Assembly: GCF_900102635.1 (NCBI RefSeq)
Contig: NZ_FMZQ01000001.1
Location: 558,001 to 622,000, forward strand
Origin: Ectopseudomonas chengduensis
GTDB lineage: Bacteria; Pseudomonadota; Gammaproteobacteria; Pseudomonadales; Pseudomonadaceae
Direction: 5' to 3'
Length of the DNA: 64,000 nucleotides
Shown: one piece after another, positions 30,161-39,368 of the stretch
How the letters are laid out: every line of letters starts with the position of its first letter
Position numbering within the stretch: position 1 is the first letter of the stretch
Translations under genes and position numbers: made by a program
Notes under the pieces: generated by a model
What the model was told of the DNA's origin: nothing
The model's input: only the letters and a program-made list of their open reading frames with translations
Database searches by the model: none

Positions 30161-30366
30161 GAGTCCTGCTCCAGGGCTTTAAGGCGCGAAATCATCGATT
30201 CGACCTTGTGCCGGGCCATTTCGTTCTTTTCGATCAGATGGGCGCGTTCCTCACGCCAGGCCTGTTCATTCGCCAGCAGGAGTCGGTTGTGAGCCTTTAG
30301 CTGCTCGACACGCTGGATCAAGAGTTCCAGCTTGGCGGTCAATGCGTGCAGATCGGCGTCTTCCAT
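30157..30366 (-). CDS. ZapB-like coiled-coil protein (TIGR02449 family)
   Basis: This 69-residue protein is predicted to be almost entirely one coiled coil, with heptads through L-T-A-K-L-E-L-L-I-Q-R-V-E-Q-L-K and on to residue 65. The operon with zapA (4-base ATGA overlap) suggests a division-ring partner acting like ZapB. The function is inferred from context and fold. Confidence 0.9.
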   Translation of the reverse strand: MEDADLHALTAKLELLIQRVEQLKAHNRLLLANEQAWREERAHLIEKNEMARHKVESMISRLKALEQDS

Positions 30367-30558
30367 GGGCTCTCGCTATGGGAGGGAATGGCTGGACTAT
30401 ATAGGCCTGTCCCGGCTACGGGTCAAACCACGGATAGCAGTGGTGTGATGCAGATGACGGCATCACTCCGGCGGCCTCGGATGGTCTTGGCGCGTCTGCC
30501 GGTGCTAGGATACGAGGCCTCCATTCTAGAGATTGCGCCGCCTGGCGCCTAGCTATCT

Positions 30559-31113
30559 ATGTCGATTCCAAGCTCTCCCTACGCCGCCTTCGCCGCTTTG
30601 CTCAACAGCGCCGGGCATTCCGTTTCCCCTGCCGAACTGCACGGCCTGCTGCTTGGTCGCAGCTGTGCGGGCGCTGGCTTCGACGCCGATGCCTGGCTGC
30701 TCGACGCGGCCGACCTGCTCGGTGGCGAGCCGCAGGACAACGTGCGTCAGGCGCTGATCGGCCTGCAGGAAATGGTCAAGGGTGAGCTGTGCAGCGAAGA
30801 CGTCACCGTGGTGCTGCTGTTGCCGGATGACGAAACCCCGCTGGCGCAGCGCGCGGTCGCTCTGGGTCAGTGGTGTCAGGGCTTCCTCGGTGGCTTCGGC
30901 CTGACCGCTCGCGACGGAGCACTGAGTGCCGAGGCCATGGAAGTGTTGCAGGATCTCTCCGCCATCGCCCAGGTGCAGAGTGCACTGGAAGAATCGGAGG
31001 ATGGCGAGAGCGACTACATGGAGGTGATGGAGTACTTGCGTGTCGCGCCGCTGCTGCTGTTCACCGAGTGCGCCAAACCTGCGGCGCCTGCTGCCAAACC
31101 CTCCCTGCACTGA
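30559..31113 (+). CDS. ygfB: YgfB/YecA (UPF0149) family protein
   Basis: This 184-residue all-helical protein has the family opening [12 protein letters not shown] near 8-19, E-L-H-G-L-L-L-G near 26-33, and the conserved [11 protein letters not shown] near 105-115. It is cytosolic. In P. aeruginosa the homologue YgfB suppresses AlpA-dependent ampDh3 expression and so affects beta-lactam resistance. The gene lies just upstream of pepP, as is usual; the pepP start is 19 bases beyond its stop. No clear ribosome site is seen before the ATG at 30559. Confidence 0.93.
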   Translation: MSIPSSPYAAFAALLNSAGHSVSPAELHGLLLGRSCAGAGFDADAWLLDAADLLGGEPQDNVRQALIGLQEMVKGELCSEDVTVVLLLPDDETPLAQRAVALGQWCQGFLGGFGLTARDGALSAEAMEVLQDLSAIAQVQSALEESEDGESDYMEVMEYLRVAPLLLFTECAKPAAPAAKPSLH

Positions 31114-31132
31114 TTTTTCGTCGGAGCCTGCC

Positions 31133-32467
31133 TTGATCAGCATCCCCAAGTCCGAATATGCCCGTCGGCGCAAGGCGCTGATGGCGCAGATGGAACCCAA
31201 CAGCATCGCCATTCTGCCGGCGGCGCCGGTGTATATCCGCAACCGTGACGTCGAGCATGTCTACCGTCAGGACAGCGATTTCCAGTACCTCACCGGTTTT
31301 CCCGAGCCGGAAGCGGTGATGGCGCTGATCCCTGGGCGCGAGCACGGTGAATATGTGCTGTTCTGTCGCGAGCGTGATCCCGAGCGCGAGTTGTGGGATG
31401 GCCTGCGTGCCGGCCAGGACGGTGCGATCAGCCAGTTTGGCGCCGACGATGCTTTCCCCATTGGCGATATCGACGACATCCTGCCGGGGCTGATCGAAGG
31501 CCGCGAACGTGTCTATTACGCCATCGGCAGCAATCAGGAGTTCGATCATCGGCTGATGGAGTGGGTCAACCACATCCGCGCCAAGGCGCGCCAGGGCGCC
31601 ATGCCGCCAAACGAATTCGTCGCCCTCAACCACCTGCTGCACGACATGCGCCTGTACAAATCGGCCGCCGAAGTGAAGGTGATGAAGGAGGCTGCCGAGA
31701 TCAGTGCGCGCGCTCATATCCGTGCCATGCAGGCGAGTCGCGCCGGCCTGTTCGAATATCACCTGGAAGCCGAACTGGACTACGAATTCCGCAAGGGTGG
31801 GGCGAAGATGCCGGCCTATGGCAGCATCGTCGCCGCCGGCCGCAATGCCTGCATCCTGCACTACCGCGAGAATGACGCGGCGCTCAAGGACGGCGATCTG
31901 GTGCTGATCGACGCCGGCTGCGAGATCGACTGCTACGCCAGCGACATCACCCGCACCTTCCCGGTCAGCGGTAAGTTCTCGCCCGAGCAGAAGGCCATCT
32001 ACGAGCTGGTGCTCAAGGCCAACGAGGAGGCATTCAAGTTCATTGCTCCAGGCCGGCACTGGAACGAGGCCCATGAGGCCACCGTGCGGGTGATCACTGC
32101 CGGCCTGGTGGAGCTGGGCTTGCTCGAGGGTGATGTTGACGAGCTGATCGCCAGCGAAGCCTACAAGCCTTTCTATATGCATCGCGCCGGCCACTGGCTG
32201 GGCATGGATGTGCATGACGTCGGCGACTACAAGGTCGGCGGGCAGTGGCGCGTGCTGGAGGTCGGCATGGCGATGACCGTCGAGCCAGGCATCTATATCG
32301 CCCCTGACAACGACAAGGTCGCCAAGAAATGGCGCGGCATCGGCGTGCGCATCGAGGACGACGTGGTGGTGACCAAGACGGGCTGCGAGATTCTCACCAA
32401 CGGTGTGCCCAAGACCGTTGCCGAGATCGAGGCATTGATGGCGGCCGCGCGCACCGAGGCGGCCTGA
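31133..32467 (+). CDS. pepP: Xaa-Pro aminopeptidase (aminopeptidase P)
   Basis: This 444-residue manganese peptidase removes N-terminal residues preceding proline. The start is a TTG at 31133, with CGGAG 6-7 bases upstream; the product opens I-S-I-P-K-S-E-Y-A-R-R-R, as in P. aeruginosa PepP, and has the same length. The only alternatives are a GTG inside ygfB (31040) or internal ATGs. Metal ligands are visible in order: D in L-I-D-A-G-C near 260, D in S-D-I-T-R-T-F near 271, H in H-R-A-G-H-W-L-G near 354, E in V-E-P-G near 383 and E in R-I-E-D-D near 406. ubiH follows after 4 bases. Confidence 0.94.
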   Translation: MISIPKSEYARRRKALMAQMEPNSIAILPAAPVYIRNRDVEHVYRQDSDFQYLTGFPEPEAVMALIPGREHGEYVLFCRERDPERELWDGLRAGQDGAISQFGADDAFPIGDIDDILPGLIEGRERVYYAIGSNQEFDHRLMEWVNHIRAKARQGAMPPNEFVALNHLLHDMRLYKSAAEVKVMKEAAEISARAHIRAMQASRAGLFEYHLEAELDYEFRKGGAKMPAYGSIVAAGRNACILHYRENDAALKDGDLVLIDAGCEIDCYASDITRTFPVSGKFSPEQKAIYELVLKANEEAFKFIAPGRHWNEAHEATVRVITAGLVELGLLEGDVDELIASEAYKPFYMHRAGHWLGMDVHDVGDYKVGGQWRVLEVGMAMTVEPGIYIAPDNDKVAKKWRGIGVRIEDDVVVTKTGCEILTNGVPKTVAEIEALMAAARTEAA

Positions 32468-32471
32468 GCCC

Positions 32472-33656
32472 ATGTCACGCGTACAGTTGGCCATTATCGG
32501 CGGCGGCCTGGTGGGTGCCAGCCTGGCACTGGCCCTGCAGGACACGGCGCGTCAGCGTGGTTGGCGCATCGCCCTGATCGAACCCTTCGCCCCGGGCAGC
32601 GAATACCAGCCCAGCTATGACGCGCGCTCTACCGCGCTCTCCTATGGCAGCCGGTTGATCTACGAGCGCCTGGGCCTGTGGCAGAGCATTGCCCAGCGGG
32701 CCGAGCCGATTCAGCAGATTCATGTTTCCGACCGCGGCCGCTTCGGCGCCACGCGCCTGCAGGCCATCGAGGAAGGCGTACCGGCGCTCGGTTACGTAGC
32801 TGAGAACGCCTGGCTCGGCCATTGTCTGTGGCAGGCGCTGGATGCGGATGTGATCGAGTGGCGTTGCCCGGCCGAAGTGGTCGGCATGCAGCGTCTCGAC
32901 GACGGCTATCGCCTGACCCTGAACGACGAAACCTGCCTCGACTGCGACCTGGCGATTCTCGCTGATGGTGGGCGTTCCGGCCTGCGTGAGCAGCTTGGTA
33001 TCGGCGTCAGCAGCAAGCCTTATGGGCAGAGTGCGCTGATTGCCAACGTCAGCCCGCTGGAGGCGCACCGCGGGCAGGCCTTCGAGCGCTTCACCGATGA
33101 CGGCCCGATGGCGCTGCTGCCCTTGAGCGATAACCGCTGCGCACTGGTCTGGACGCGCGCCGCGGCTGACGCCGAACGTCTGTTGCGCGCCAGTGAGGCC
33201 AGTTTTCTCAGCGAGTTGCAGCAGGCCTTCGGTTATCGCCTGGGCGCCTTGCGCCAGGTGGGTGCGCGGCATCTCTATCCGCTGAGCCTGGTCGAGGCGC
33301 AGGAGCAGGTGCGTCCGCATCTGGTGGTGCTGGGCAACGCCGCGCACAGCCTGCACCCCATCGCCGGCCAGGGCTACAACCTGTCGCTGCGCGATACTCT
33401 GGCGCTGGCCGAGGTGCTTATCGATAGCGAGGCAACACTGGGCGATTTCGCCACCCTGCAGCGTTACCAACAAAGGCAACAGCTCGATCAGCAAATGACC
33501 GTCGGCTTCTCCGACCAGGTGACGCGCCTGTTCAGCAACGCGCAGCCGCTGCTGACTGCCGGGCGCAACCTGGGTTTGCTCGGCCTCGACCTGCTGCCGC
33601 CGGCCAAACGCTGGTTCGCCCGTCAGGCCATGGGCATGGGAACCCGCAATCTATGA
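32472..33656 (+). CDS. ubiH: 2-octaprenyl-6-methoxyphenol hydroxylase
   Basis: This 394-residue FAD monooxygenase works in aerobic ubiquinone synthesis. It has a dinucleotide fold at the N-terminus (I-I-G-G-G-L-V-G-A-S-L-A, residues 7-18), the D-G motif (L-A-D-G-G-R-S-G-L-R near 159) and the FAD ribityl motif G-N-A-A-H-S-L-H-P-I-A-G-Q-G-Y-N-L-S-L-R-D near 286-306. The UbiH versus UbiI/UbiF call rests on gene order (after pepP) and similarity. It is translationally close to pepP and precedes a paralogous hydroxylase, so pepP-ubiH and perhaps the next gene form an operon. Confidence 0.92.
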   Translation: MSRVQLAIIGGGLVGASLALALQDTARQRGWRIALIEPFAPGSEYQPSYDARSTALSYGSRLIYERLGLWQSIAQRAEPIQQIHVSDRGRFGATRLQAIEEGVPALGYVAENAWLGHCLWQALDADVIEWRCPAEVVGMQRLDDGYRLTLNDETCLDCDLAILADGGRSGLREQLGIGVSSKPYGQSALIANVSPLEAHRGQAFERFTDDGPMALLPLSDNRCALVWTRAAADAERLLRASEASFLSELQQAFGYRLGALRQVGARHLYPLSLVEAQEQVRPHLVVLGNAAHSLHPIAGQGYNLSLRDTLALAEVLIDSEATLGDFATLQRYQQRQQLDQQMTVGFSDQVTRLFSNAQPLLTAGRNLGLLGLDLLPPAKRWFARQAMGMGTRNL

Positions 33657-33670
33657 TCAGCTCCGCAGAG

Positions 33671-33713
33671 TGCGCTGTGCGCACCTATAGGGAGTCATGA
33701 TGCGCACAGCGCA
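33671..33713. repeat. Perfect 13-base inverted repeat between ubiH and the ubiI-like gene
   Basis: TGCGCTGTGCGCA (33671-33683) and TGCGCACAGCGCA (33701-33713) pair perfectly across a 17-base spacer. Each arm is itself partly palindromic (TGCGCA). It resembles the single GTGCGC unit at 9051-9071, so it may be a further REP family or an intercistronic hairpin. Confidence 0.7.
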
Positions 33714-33734
33714 ACCTGGGGTTTAAGGAGTGAT

Positions 33735-34952
33735 ATGCGAGCGGATCTGATCATCGTCGGCGCCGGTATGGTTGGCAGTACCCTGGCCTTGGCGTTGGAG
33801 CACTGCGGTCTGGATATCCTGATTGTCGACGGCAGCCCGCTGAGCGTGGCGCCGTTCGATGCCCGGGCGCCGTTCGAGCCGCGTGTCAGCGCGCTGTCGA
33901 TGGCCAGCCAACGCATTCTCGAACGCCTGGGCGCCTGGCAGGGCATCGCCACTCGGCGTGCCAGCCCCTACGGCGAGATGCGCGTCTGGGATGGCTCTGG
34001 CACCGGCAGCATCCACTTCGCTGCGGCCAGCGTGCATGCCGAGACGCTTGGCCATATCGTCGAGAATCGTGTGGTGCAGGATGCCCTGCTCGAAAGGCTG
34101 CACGACAGCCAGATCGGTCTGTTGCCTGGCGCGCGCCTGGAGCAGCTGCGCCGCTCCGGCGATGACTGGCTGCTGACGCTTACCGATGGTCGCCAACTGC
34201 GCGCACCGCTGCTGGTCGCGGCCGACGGCGCCAACTCCGCGGTGCGTCGCCTGGCCGGCTGTGCCACGCGCGAATGGGATTATCTGCACCATGCCATCGT
34301 CACCAGCGTGCGTTGCGAGCGACCGCACCAGGCCACTGCCTGGCAACGCTTCACCGACGATGGTCCACTGGCCTTCCTGCCGCTGGCAGGGCCTGCCGGC
34401 GAGCATTGGTGCTCGATCGTCTGGTCGACTGTGCCGGTCGAAGCCGAGCGCTTGATGGCGTTGGACGACGAGGCTTTCTGCGTCGAACTGGGCAAGGCTT
34501 TCGAATCGCGCCTGGGCATGGTGCTGCACGCCGACCGTCGTCTGTGTATCCCGCTGCGCCAGCGTCATGCCAAGCGTTATGTCGAGCCTGGGCTGGCGCT
34601 GATTGGCGATGCTGCGCACACCATCCATCCGCTGGCGGGGCAGGGCGTCAACCTGGGTTTCCTCGATGCCGCCGTGCTGGCCGAGGTGCTGCTGCATGCC
34701 GCTGAACGCGGTGAGCACCTCAGCGATGAGCGCGTGCTGAGCCGTTTCGAGCGTCGGCGCATGCCGCACAACCTGGCGATGATGGCGGCGATGGAAGGTT
34801 TTCAGCGCTTGTTCCAGGCCGACCCGTTGCCGCTGCGCCTGCTGCGCAACGTCGGTCTCGACCTGGTCGACGGCCAGGCCGAGGCCAAGGCGCTGTTCGT
34901 GCGTCAGGCGCTTGGGCTGGCCGGCGACCTGCCGGAACTGGCGCGAGCCTGA
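33735..34952 (+). CDS. UbiH/UbiF/UbiI/VisC-family FAD-dependent hydroxylase of ubiquinone synthesis
   Basis: This 405-residue paralogue of the preceding gene has the N-terminal V-G-A-G-M-V-G-S-T-L-A-L-A-L-E, the D-G motif A-A-D-G-A-N-S-A-V-R-R near 162, and G-D-A-A-H-T-I-H-P-L-A-G-Q-G-V-N-L-G-F-L-D near 288-308. It introduces one of the ring hydroxyls of ubiquinone; UbiI (C5) is most likely from the ubiH-visC gene order, but UbiF cannot be excluded. An AAGGAG site lies 5 bases before the ATG at 33735. Confidence 0.9.
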   Translation: MRADLIIVGAGMVGSTLALALEHCGLDILIVDGSPLSVAPFDARAPFEPRVSALSMASQRILERLGAWQGIATRRASPYGEMRVWDGSGTGSIHFAAASVHAETLGHIVENRVVQDALLERLHDSQIGLLPGARLEQLRRSGDDWLLTLTDGRQLRAPLLVAADGANSAVRRLAGCATREWDYLHHAIVTSVRCERPHQATAWQRFTDDGPLAFLPLAGPAGEHWCSIVWSTVPVEAERLMALDDEAFCVELGKAFESRLGMVLHADRRLCIPLRQRHAKRYVEPGLALIGDAAHTIHPLAGQGVNLGFLDAAVLAEVLLHAAERGEHLSDERVLSRFERRRMPHNLAMMAAMEGFQRLFQADPLPLRLLRNVGLDLVDGQAEAKALFVRQALGLAGDLPELARA

Positions 34953-35063
34953 GCTGACGCAACTTGTAATAACTGCTGCGTGTCGTCTCGCTGTTTACGT
35001 TGAGAAGGCAAATAACATTCACTACTATTCAGCCACTTTGCTCACCCACAAGAGGCTGGTCCC

Positions 35064-36065
35064 ATGAAGGCTCGCAACGCGCTTCTCGCTGCATTCACCC
35101 TCAGCACCCTGGCAACCGCCGTTCAGGCTGCTGATGAAGTGGTGGTCTACTCCGCCCGTATCGACGAGCTGATCAAGCCGGTATTCGATCTCTACACCGA
35201 GAAGACTGGGGTCAAGGTGAAGTTCATCACCGACAAGGAAGCCCCGCTGATCGCCCGTCTCAAGGCCGAGGGTGCCAACACCCCGGCTGACCTGCTGATT
35301 ACCGTCGACGCCGGCAACCTCTGGCAGGCCGAACAGGAAGGCGTGCTGCAGCCGACCAAGTCCGACGTGATCGACGCCAACATCCCCGCCCAGTACCGCT
35401 CCAGCACCGACAGCTGGACTGGCCTGTCGCTGCGCGCGCGGACCATTTTCTACTCCACCGAGCGCGTCAAGCCGGAAGAGTTGTCCACCTACGAAGCCCT
35501 GGCTGACAAGAACTGGGAAGGCCGCCTGTGCCTGCGCACCAGCAAGAAGGTCTACAACCAGTCGCTGACCGCCACCCTGATCGAAACCCATGGCGCCGAG
35601 AAGACCGAGGAGATCGTCAAGGGTTGGGTCAACAACCTGGCCACCGACGTATTCCCGGATGACACCGCGCTGCTGCAGGCCATCGACGCCGGCCAGTGCG
35701 ACGTGGGCATCACCAACACCTACTACTACGGCCGTCTGCACAAGCAGCAGCCGGATCTGAAGGTCAAACCTTTCTGGCCGAACCAGGACGACCGTGGCGT
35801 GCACGTCAACCTGGCCGGTGCCGGTGTGACCAAGCATGCACCGCATGCCGAGCAGGCCAAGAAGCTGCTGGAGTGGATGACCACCCCGGAGGCACAGAGC
35901 ATCTTCGCTGGCGTCAACCAGGAGTTCCCGGCCAACCCGGCGGTCGCACCGTCCGATGAAGTGGCTGCCTGGGGCAGCTTCAAGGCTGACTCGATCGCTA
36001 CCGAAGTGGCGGGCAAGCGTCAGGCTGAAGCGACCATGCTGATGGATCGCGCCGGCTGGCAGTAA
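35064..36065 (+). CDS. Fe(III) ABC transporter periplasmic binding protein (FbpA/FutA-like)
   Basis: This 333-residue protein has a signal peptide cleaved after A-V-Q-A near residue 22. The mature chain opens E-V-V-V-Y-S-A-R and carries the paired-tyrosine iron site of the family in T-N-T-Y-Y-Y-G-R-L near 215-223. It delivers ferric iron to the permease encoded 195 bases downstream. An AGAGG site precedes the ATG. The AT-rich upstream region (35008-35033) matches a Fur box only weakly (about 10 of 19), so iron control is plausible but not shown. Confidence 0.93.
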   Translation: MKARNALLAAFTLSTLATAVQAADEVVVYSARIDELIKPVFDLYTEKTGVKVKFITDKEAPLIARLKAEGANTPADLLITVDAGNLWQAEQEGVLQPTKSDVIDANIPAQYRSSTDSWTGLSLRARTIFYSTERVKPEELSTYEALADKNWEGRLCLRTSKKVYNQSLTATLIETHGAEKTEEIVKGWVNNLATDVFPDDTALLQAIDAGQCDVGITNTYYYGRLHKQQPDLKVKPFWPNQDDRGVHVNLAGAGVTKHAPHAEQAKKLLEWMTTPEAQSIFAGVNQEFPANPAVAPSDEVAAWGSFKADSIATEVAGKRQAEATMLMDRAGWQ

Positions 36066-36076
36066 AGGGGATCGCG

Positions 36077-36094
36077 CCCACGCTTCGGCGTGGG
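36077..36094 (+). terminator. UUCG-capped hairpin after the iron-binding protein gene
   Basis: CCCACGC (36077-36083), TTCG loop, GCGTGGG (36088-36094), without a T tract. A second hairpin, GACGCCCC (36211-36218)/GGGGCGTC (36227-36234), lies before the permease. Together they suggest partial termination or 3' stabilisation that keeps the binding protein in excess of the permease. Confidence 0.5.
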
Positions 36095-36260
36095 TACGTC
36101 GCCAGTGACGCCCCGGCCTATTGGCTTCTGACGCTGGAGCGTCGAGAGCTGCATTTCCACGCGGAGCGCGGGAACGATCATCGACGAGCACAGCGCTGCC
36201 GTTATACTGCGACGCCCCGCCTAGCCGGGGCGTCGTCATTTGCGTAGTCGAGGAATCCGC

Positions 36261-37877
36261 GTGCCGCATCCCGTCCAGCGTCGCTGGTACCCCATCGTCC
36301 TTGCCGTCGCCGTTCTGGTGCTGATGCCGTTGTCGGTATTGCTGCTGAGCTGGCATGAGGTGGATCAGCAGATCTGGTCGCACTTGTGGCAGACACAGAT
36401 GGCGCGGCTGATTGGCAACACGCTGACGCTGGTGATTGGCGTCGGTGTGGGCGTGACACTGCTGGGCGTCAGCCTGGCCTGGCTCACCAGCCTTTGCGAG
36501 TTCCCGGGTCGGCGCTGGCTGGACTGGGCGCTGATGCTGCCCTTCGCCATTCCCGCCTATGTCCTGGCCTTCGTCTTCGTCGGCCTGCTGGATTTCGCCG
36601 GCCCGGTGCAGACGCTGCTGCGCGAATGGTTCGGCAGCGGCTTGCGCTTGCCGCGCGTGCGCTCCACCGGTGGTGTGATCATCGTGCTGGTGCTGGTTTT
36701 CTACCCCTACGTCTACCTGCTCGCCCGTGGCGCGTTTCTGGCCCAGGGCAAGGGCCTGATGGAGGCAGCGCGGGTGCTCGGGCAGAGCCCCTGGCAGGCG
36801 TTCTGGCGGGTGGCGCTGCCGATGGCGCGACCGGCCATTGGCGCCGGTCTGGCCCTGGCTATCATGGAAACCCTGGCCGATTTCGGTGCGGTGTCGGTCT
36901 TCAACTTCGACACCTTCACCACGGCGATCTACAAGACCTGGTACAGCTTCTACAGCCTGACCAGTGCCACCCAGCTGGCCAGCCTGCTGCTGCTGGCGGT
37001 GGCGCTGGTGCTCTATGGCGAGCGCCGTGCGCGTGGCGCCGCGCGGCCAGCCAACGAGCGGCCGCGGGGCAAGGCGCTGTACCACCTGCATGGCTGGAAG
37101 GCCGTCGCCGCCAGCGCCTGGTGCGGCCTGGTGTTCGCCTGTGCCTTCGTCATCCCGCTGCTGCAACTGCTGGCCTGGTTCTGGCAACGCGGCCGCTTCG
37201 ATCTCGATGAGCGCTACGCCGGGCTGATTCTGCATACCCTTTATCTGGGTGGCATGGCGGCGCTGATCACGGTGAGCGTGGCCATGCTGCTGGCCTTTGC
37301 CCGGCGTCAGGCGCCGAATCGCGGCGTGCGTTTCGGTGTGGCGCTGGGCAACCTCGGCTATGCCTTGCCGGGTTCGGTGCTGGCGGTGGCGATCATGCTG
37401 GCGTTCAGCTTTCTGGATCGTGAACTGGTGATTCCGCTGTCCACGGCATTGGGCGGTGCCGGCAAGCCGCTATTGCTGGGCAGCCTGGCGGCGCTGCTGG
37501 TGGCTTATCTGATCCGCTTCATGGCGGTGGCGTTCGGGCCGCTGGAAACCAGCCTGGCGCGTATCCGTCCTTCCCTGCCGGAGGCTTCGCGCAGCCTGGG
37601 CGTTGGCAGCTTCGGGCTGTTCTTCAAGGTCTACTTGCCACTGCTGCTGCCGGGTACCCTGTCGGCTGCGCTGCTGGTATTCGTCGATGTGCTCAAGGAA
37701 ATGCCGGCGACCCTGCTGATGCGCCCGTTCGGCTGGGACACCCTGTCGGTGCGGGTATTCGAAATGACCAGCGAAGGCGAATGGGCGCGCGCCTCGCTGC
37801 CGGCGCTGACCCTGGTGCTGGTCGGCCTGTTGCCGGTGATCCTGCTGATCCGCCGTTCGGCCCGCGGTTTCGGTTGA
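36261..37877 (+). CDS. Fe(III) ABC transporter permease, fused two-domain (FbpB/SfuB type)
   Basis: This 538-residue inner-membrane protein has about 12 spans arranged as two tandem permease units. The coupling loops are M-E-A-A-R-V-L-G-Q-S-P-W-Q-A-F near 170-184 and E-A-S-R-S-L-G-V-G-S-F-G-L-F-F near 443-457. The start is taken as GTG 36261, with AGGA 6 bases before it, rather than the TTG at 36240. No ATP-binding subunit gene follows, so the ATPase must be encoded elsewhere, as is usual for this locus in Pseudomonas. A family C REP pair follows. Confidence 0.92.
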   Translation: MPHPVQRRWYPIVLAVAVLVLMPLSVLLLSWHEVDQQIWSHLWQTQMARLIGNTLTLVIGVGVGVTLLGVSLAWLTSLCEFPGRRWLDWALMLPFAIPAYVLAFVFVGLLDFAGPVQTLLREWFGSGLRLPRVRSTGGVIIVLVLVFYPYVYLLARGAFLAQGKGLMEAARVLGQSPWQAFWRVALPMARPAIGAGLALAIMETLADFGAVSVFNFDTFTTAIYKTWYSFYSLTSATQLASLLLLAVALVLYGERRARGAARPANERPRGKALYHLHGWKAVAASAWCGLVFACAFVIPLLQLLAWFWQRGRFDLDERYAGLILHTLYLGGMAALITVSVAMLLAFARRQAPNRGVRFGVALGNLGYALPGSVLAVAIMLAFSFLDRELVIPLSTALGGAGKPLLLGSLAALLVAYLIRFMAVAFGPLETSLARIRPSLPEASRSLGVGSFGLFFKVYLPLLLPGTLSAALLVFVDVLKEMPATLLMRPFGWDTLSVRVFEMTSEGEWARASLPALTLVLVGLLPVILLIRRSARGFG

Positions 37878-37890
37878 TCAAGACAACGAT

Positions 37891-37945
37891 GTAGGGCGGG
37901 TGCAACCCGCCAGTGTCGGGGCATGGCGGGTTGCACCCGCCCTAC
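37891..37945. repeat. REP pair, family C
   Basis: Units 37891-37911 and 37924-37945 are complementary throughout (GTAGGGCGGGTGCAACCCGC and its inverse), separated by about 12 bases. Confidence 0.85.
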
Positions 37946-37959
37946 GACCTGAAGCCAGG

Positions 37960-37988
37960 ATGACCCCCCGGACGCATGCGGCTACAAT
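37960..37988 (+). promoter_or_regulatory. Candidate promoter of gcvT-gcvH
   Basis: ATGACC (37960-37965) and TACAAT (37983-37988) are spaced by 17 bases, predicting a start near 37995 and a leader of almost 200 bases. A GCCGGG-GTAA-CCCGGC hairpin follows at 38004-38019, then the structured element at 38027-38151. I see no glycine riboswitch core. Confidence 0.45.
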
Positions 37989-38026
37989 GCGCGCCATTCG
38001 CGAGCCGGGGTAACCCGGCGGACGTG

Positions 38027-38151
38027 CCGAGAAGCGTAAGCGAGGCCGCCAGTGCAAGGCGCAGGCAGGTGAAAAAGCGGAGTGTGCTTTTGCACATGAG
38101 CATTTTGAGCCTGGCTGCAACGCAGCAATGGCAACGCAGCTAGCTTCTCGG
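38027..38151 (+). repeat. 125-base hairpin-ended element in the gcvT leader
   Basis: It is bounded by CCGAGAAGC (38027-38035) and GCTTCTCGG (38143-38151), a perfect 9-base terminal stem. Inside are the hairpin TGTGC-TTTT-GCACA and the core ATGAGCATTTTGAGCCTG followed by ACGCAGCAATGGC and CGCAG. A second copy with different end sequences lies at 46905-47042 on the minus strand. Confidence 0.7.
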
Positions 38152-38191
38152 GGGTCTGAATCGCTTCGCCAAGCCCGGAAGGAGATAACCC

Positions 38192-39274
38192 ATGGGACAG
38201 CGCACCCCCCTCTATGACCTGCACCTGGCACTGGGGGCCAAGATGGTGGATTTCGGCGGCTGGGACATGCCGCTGCACTACGGTTCGCAAGTGGAGGAGC
38301 ATCATCAGGTGCGCCGCGAGTGCGGCGTGTTCGATGTCTCGCACATGTGCGTGGTGGACGTGAGCGGCAGTCAGGCGAAGGCCTTCCTGCAGCGTCTGCT
38401 GGCCAACGACGTGGCCCGCCTGGAGAGCCCCGGCAAGGCGTTGTATAGCGCCATGCTCAATGAGCAGGGCGGGGTGATCGACGATCTGATCGTTTACCTC
38501 ACCGAGCAGGGTTACCGCCTGGTGGTCAACGCTGGTACCCGTGACAAGGACCTGGCGTGGATGCATGCCCAGGCGAGCGATTTCGATGTGCAACTGCGCG
38601 AGCGTCGCGATCTGGCCATGCTCGCCATTCAGGGGCCGAAGGCGCGCGCACGCGTTTCCGAACTGTTGAGCCAGGCACGTGCCGCACTGATCCACGAGCT
38701 CAAGCCATTCCAGGGCCTGCCCGAGGGGGACTGGTTCATCGCGCGTACCGGTTATACCGGTGAAGATGGCCTGGAAATCGTGCTGCCGGTGACCGAGGTG
38801 GCGTCCTTCCTCAACGACCTGGTCGGTGCTGGTATTTCGCCTATCGGCCTTGGCGCCCGTGACACCCTGCGCCTCGAGGCGGGTATGAACCTCTACGGCC
38901 AGGACATGGATGAACAGGTCAGCCCGCTGGCCGCCAATATGGCCTGGACCATCGCCTGGGAGCCAGCCGAGCGCGACTTCATCGGGCGCCCGGCGCTGCA
39001 GGCGCAGCGCGCCGCCGGTTGCCCGAGCAAGCTCGTTGGCCTGGTGCTGGAGGAGCGTGGCGTGCTGCGCGCACACCAGGTGGTGCGCGTCGAAGGTATC
39101 GGTGACGGTGAGATCACCAGCGGCAGCTTCTCGCCTACGCTGAACAAATCCATCGCGCTGGCACGGGTGCCTGCAGCCACTGGGGATCGTGCCGAGGTGG
39201 AGATCCGCGGCAAGTGGTTCCCGGTGCGGGTGGTCAGGCCAGGTTTCGTGCGCAACGGTAAAACTCTTATCTGA
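38192..39274 (+). CDS. gcvT: Aminomethyltransferase, glycine cleavage system T protein
   Basis: GcvT (360 residues) takes the aminomethyl group from the H protein and makes 5,10-methylene-THF and ammonia. It opens [22 protein letters not shown], with F-D-V-S-H-M near 46-51 and the folate-site D in [10 protein letters not shown] near 90-99. [16 protein letters not shown] lies near 220-235. A strong GGAAGGAG site lies 9 bases before the ATG at 38192. It is followed by gcvH after 94 bases. Confidence 0.95.
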   Translation: MGQRTPLYDLHLALGAKMVDFGGWDMPLHYGSQVEEHHQVRRECGVFDVSHMCVVDVSGSQAKAFLQRLLANDVARLESPGKALYSAMLNEQGGVIDDLIVYLTEQGYRLVVNAGTRDKDLAWMHAQASDFDVQLRERRDLAMLAIQGPKARARVSELLSQARAALIHELKPFQGLPEGDWFIARTGYTGEDGLEIVLPVTEVASFLNDLVGAGISPIGLGARDTLRLEAGMNLYGQDMDEQVSPLAANMAWTIAWEPAERDFIGRPALQAQRAAGCPSKLVGLVLEERGVLRAHQVVRVEGIGDGEITSGSFSPTLNKSIALARVPAATGDRAEVEIRGKWFPVRVVRPGFVRNGKTLI

Positions 39275-39368
39275 ATCATCAGGTCGCGGTGCTGGCTTCC
39301 CCTGGCGCCGCGGCCTGCTAAATTGTCCTGACGGCCCACTTGCCGTCATCGCTTACGAGGAAAGACAC

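Noticed and set aside
31040..31132. Upstream GTG start for pepP inside ygfB
   Set aside because: It would add 31 residues absent from the family; the TTG at 31133 has a ribosome site and gives the usual 444-residue length.
35008..35033. Fur box before the iron-binding protein gene
   Set aside because: The best alignment matches only about 10 of 19 consensus positions, so it is not listed as a site.
35025..37235. A 736-codon open frame on the minus strand opposite the iron-binding protein and permease genes
   Set aside because: It is antisense to two well-recognised genes, has a low-complexity Q/H/G-rich composition and no family similarity; long shadow frames are common in GC-rich DNA.
37990..38191. 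Glycine riboswitch in the gcvT leader
   Set aside because: The conserved aptamer core was not found; the structure present matches the repeated element instead.
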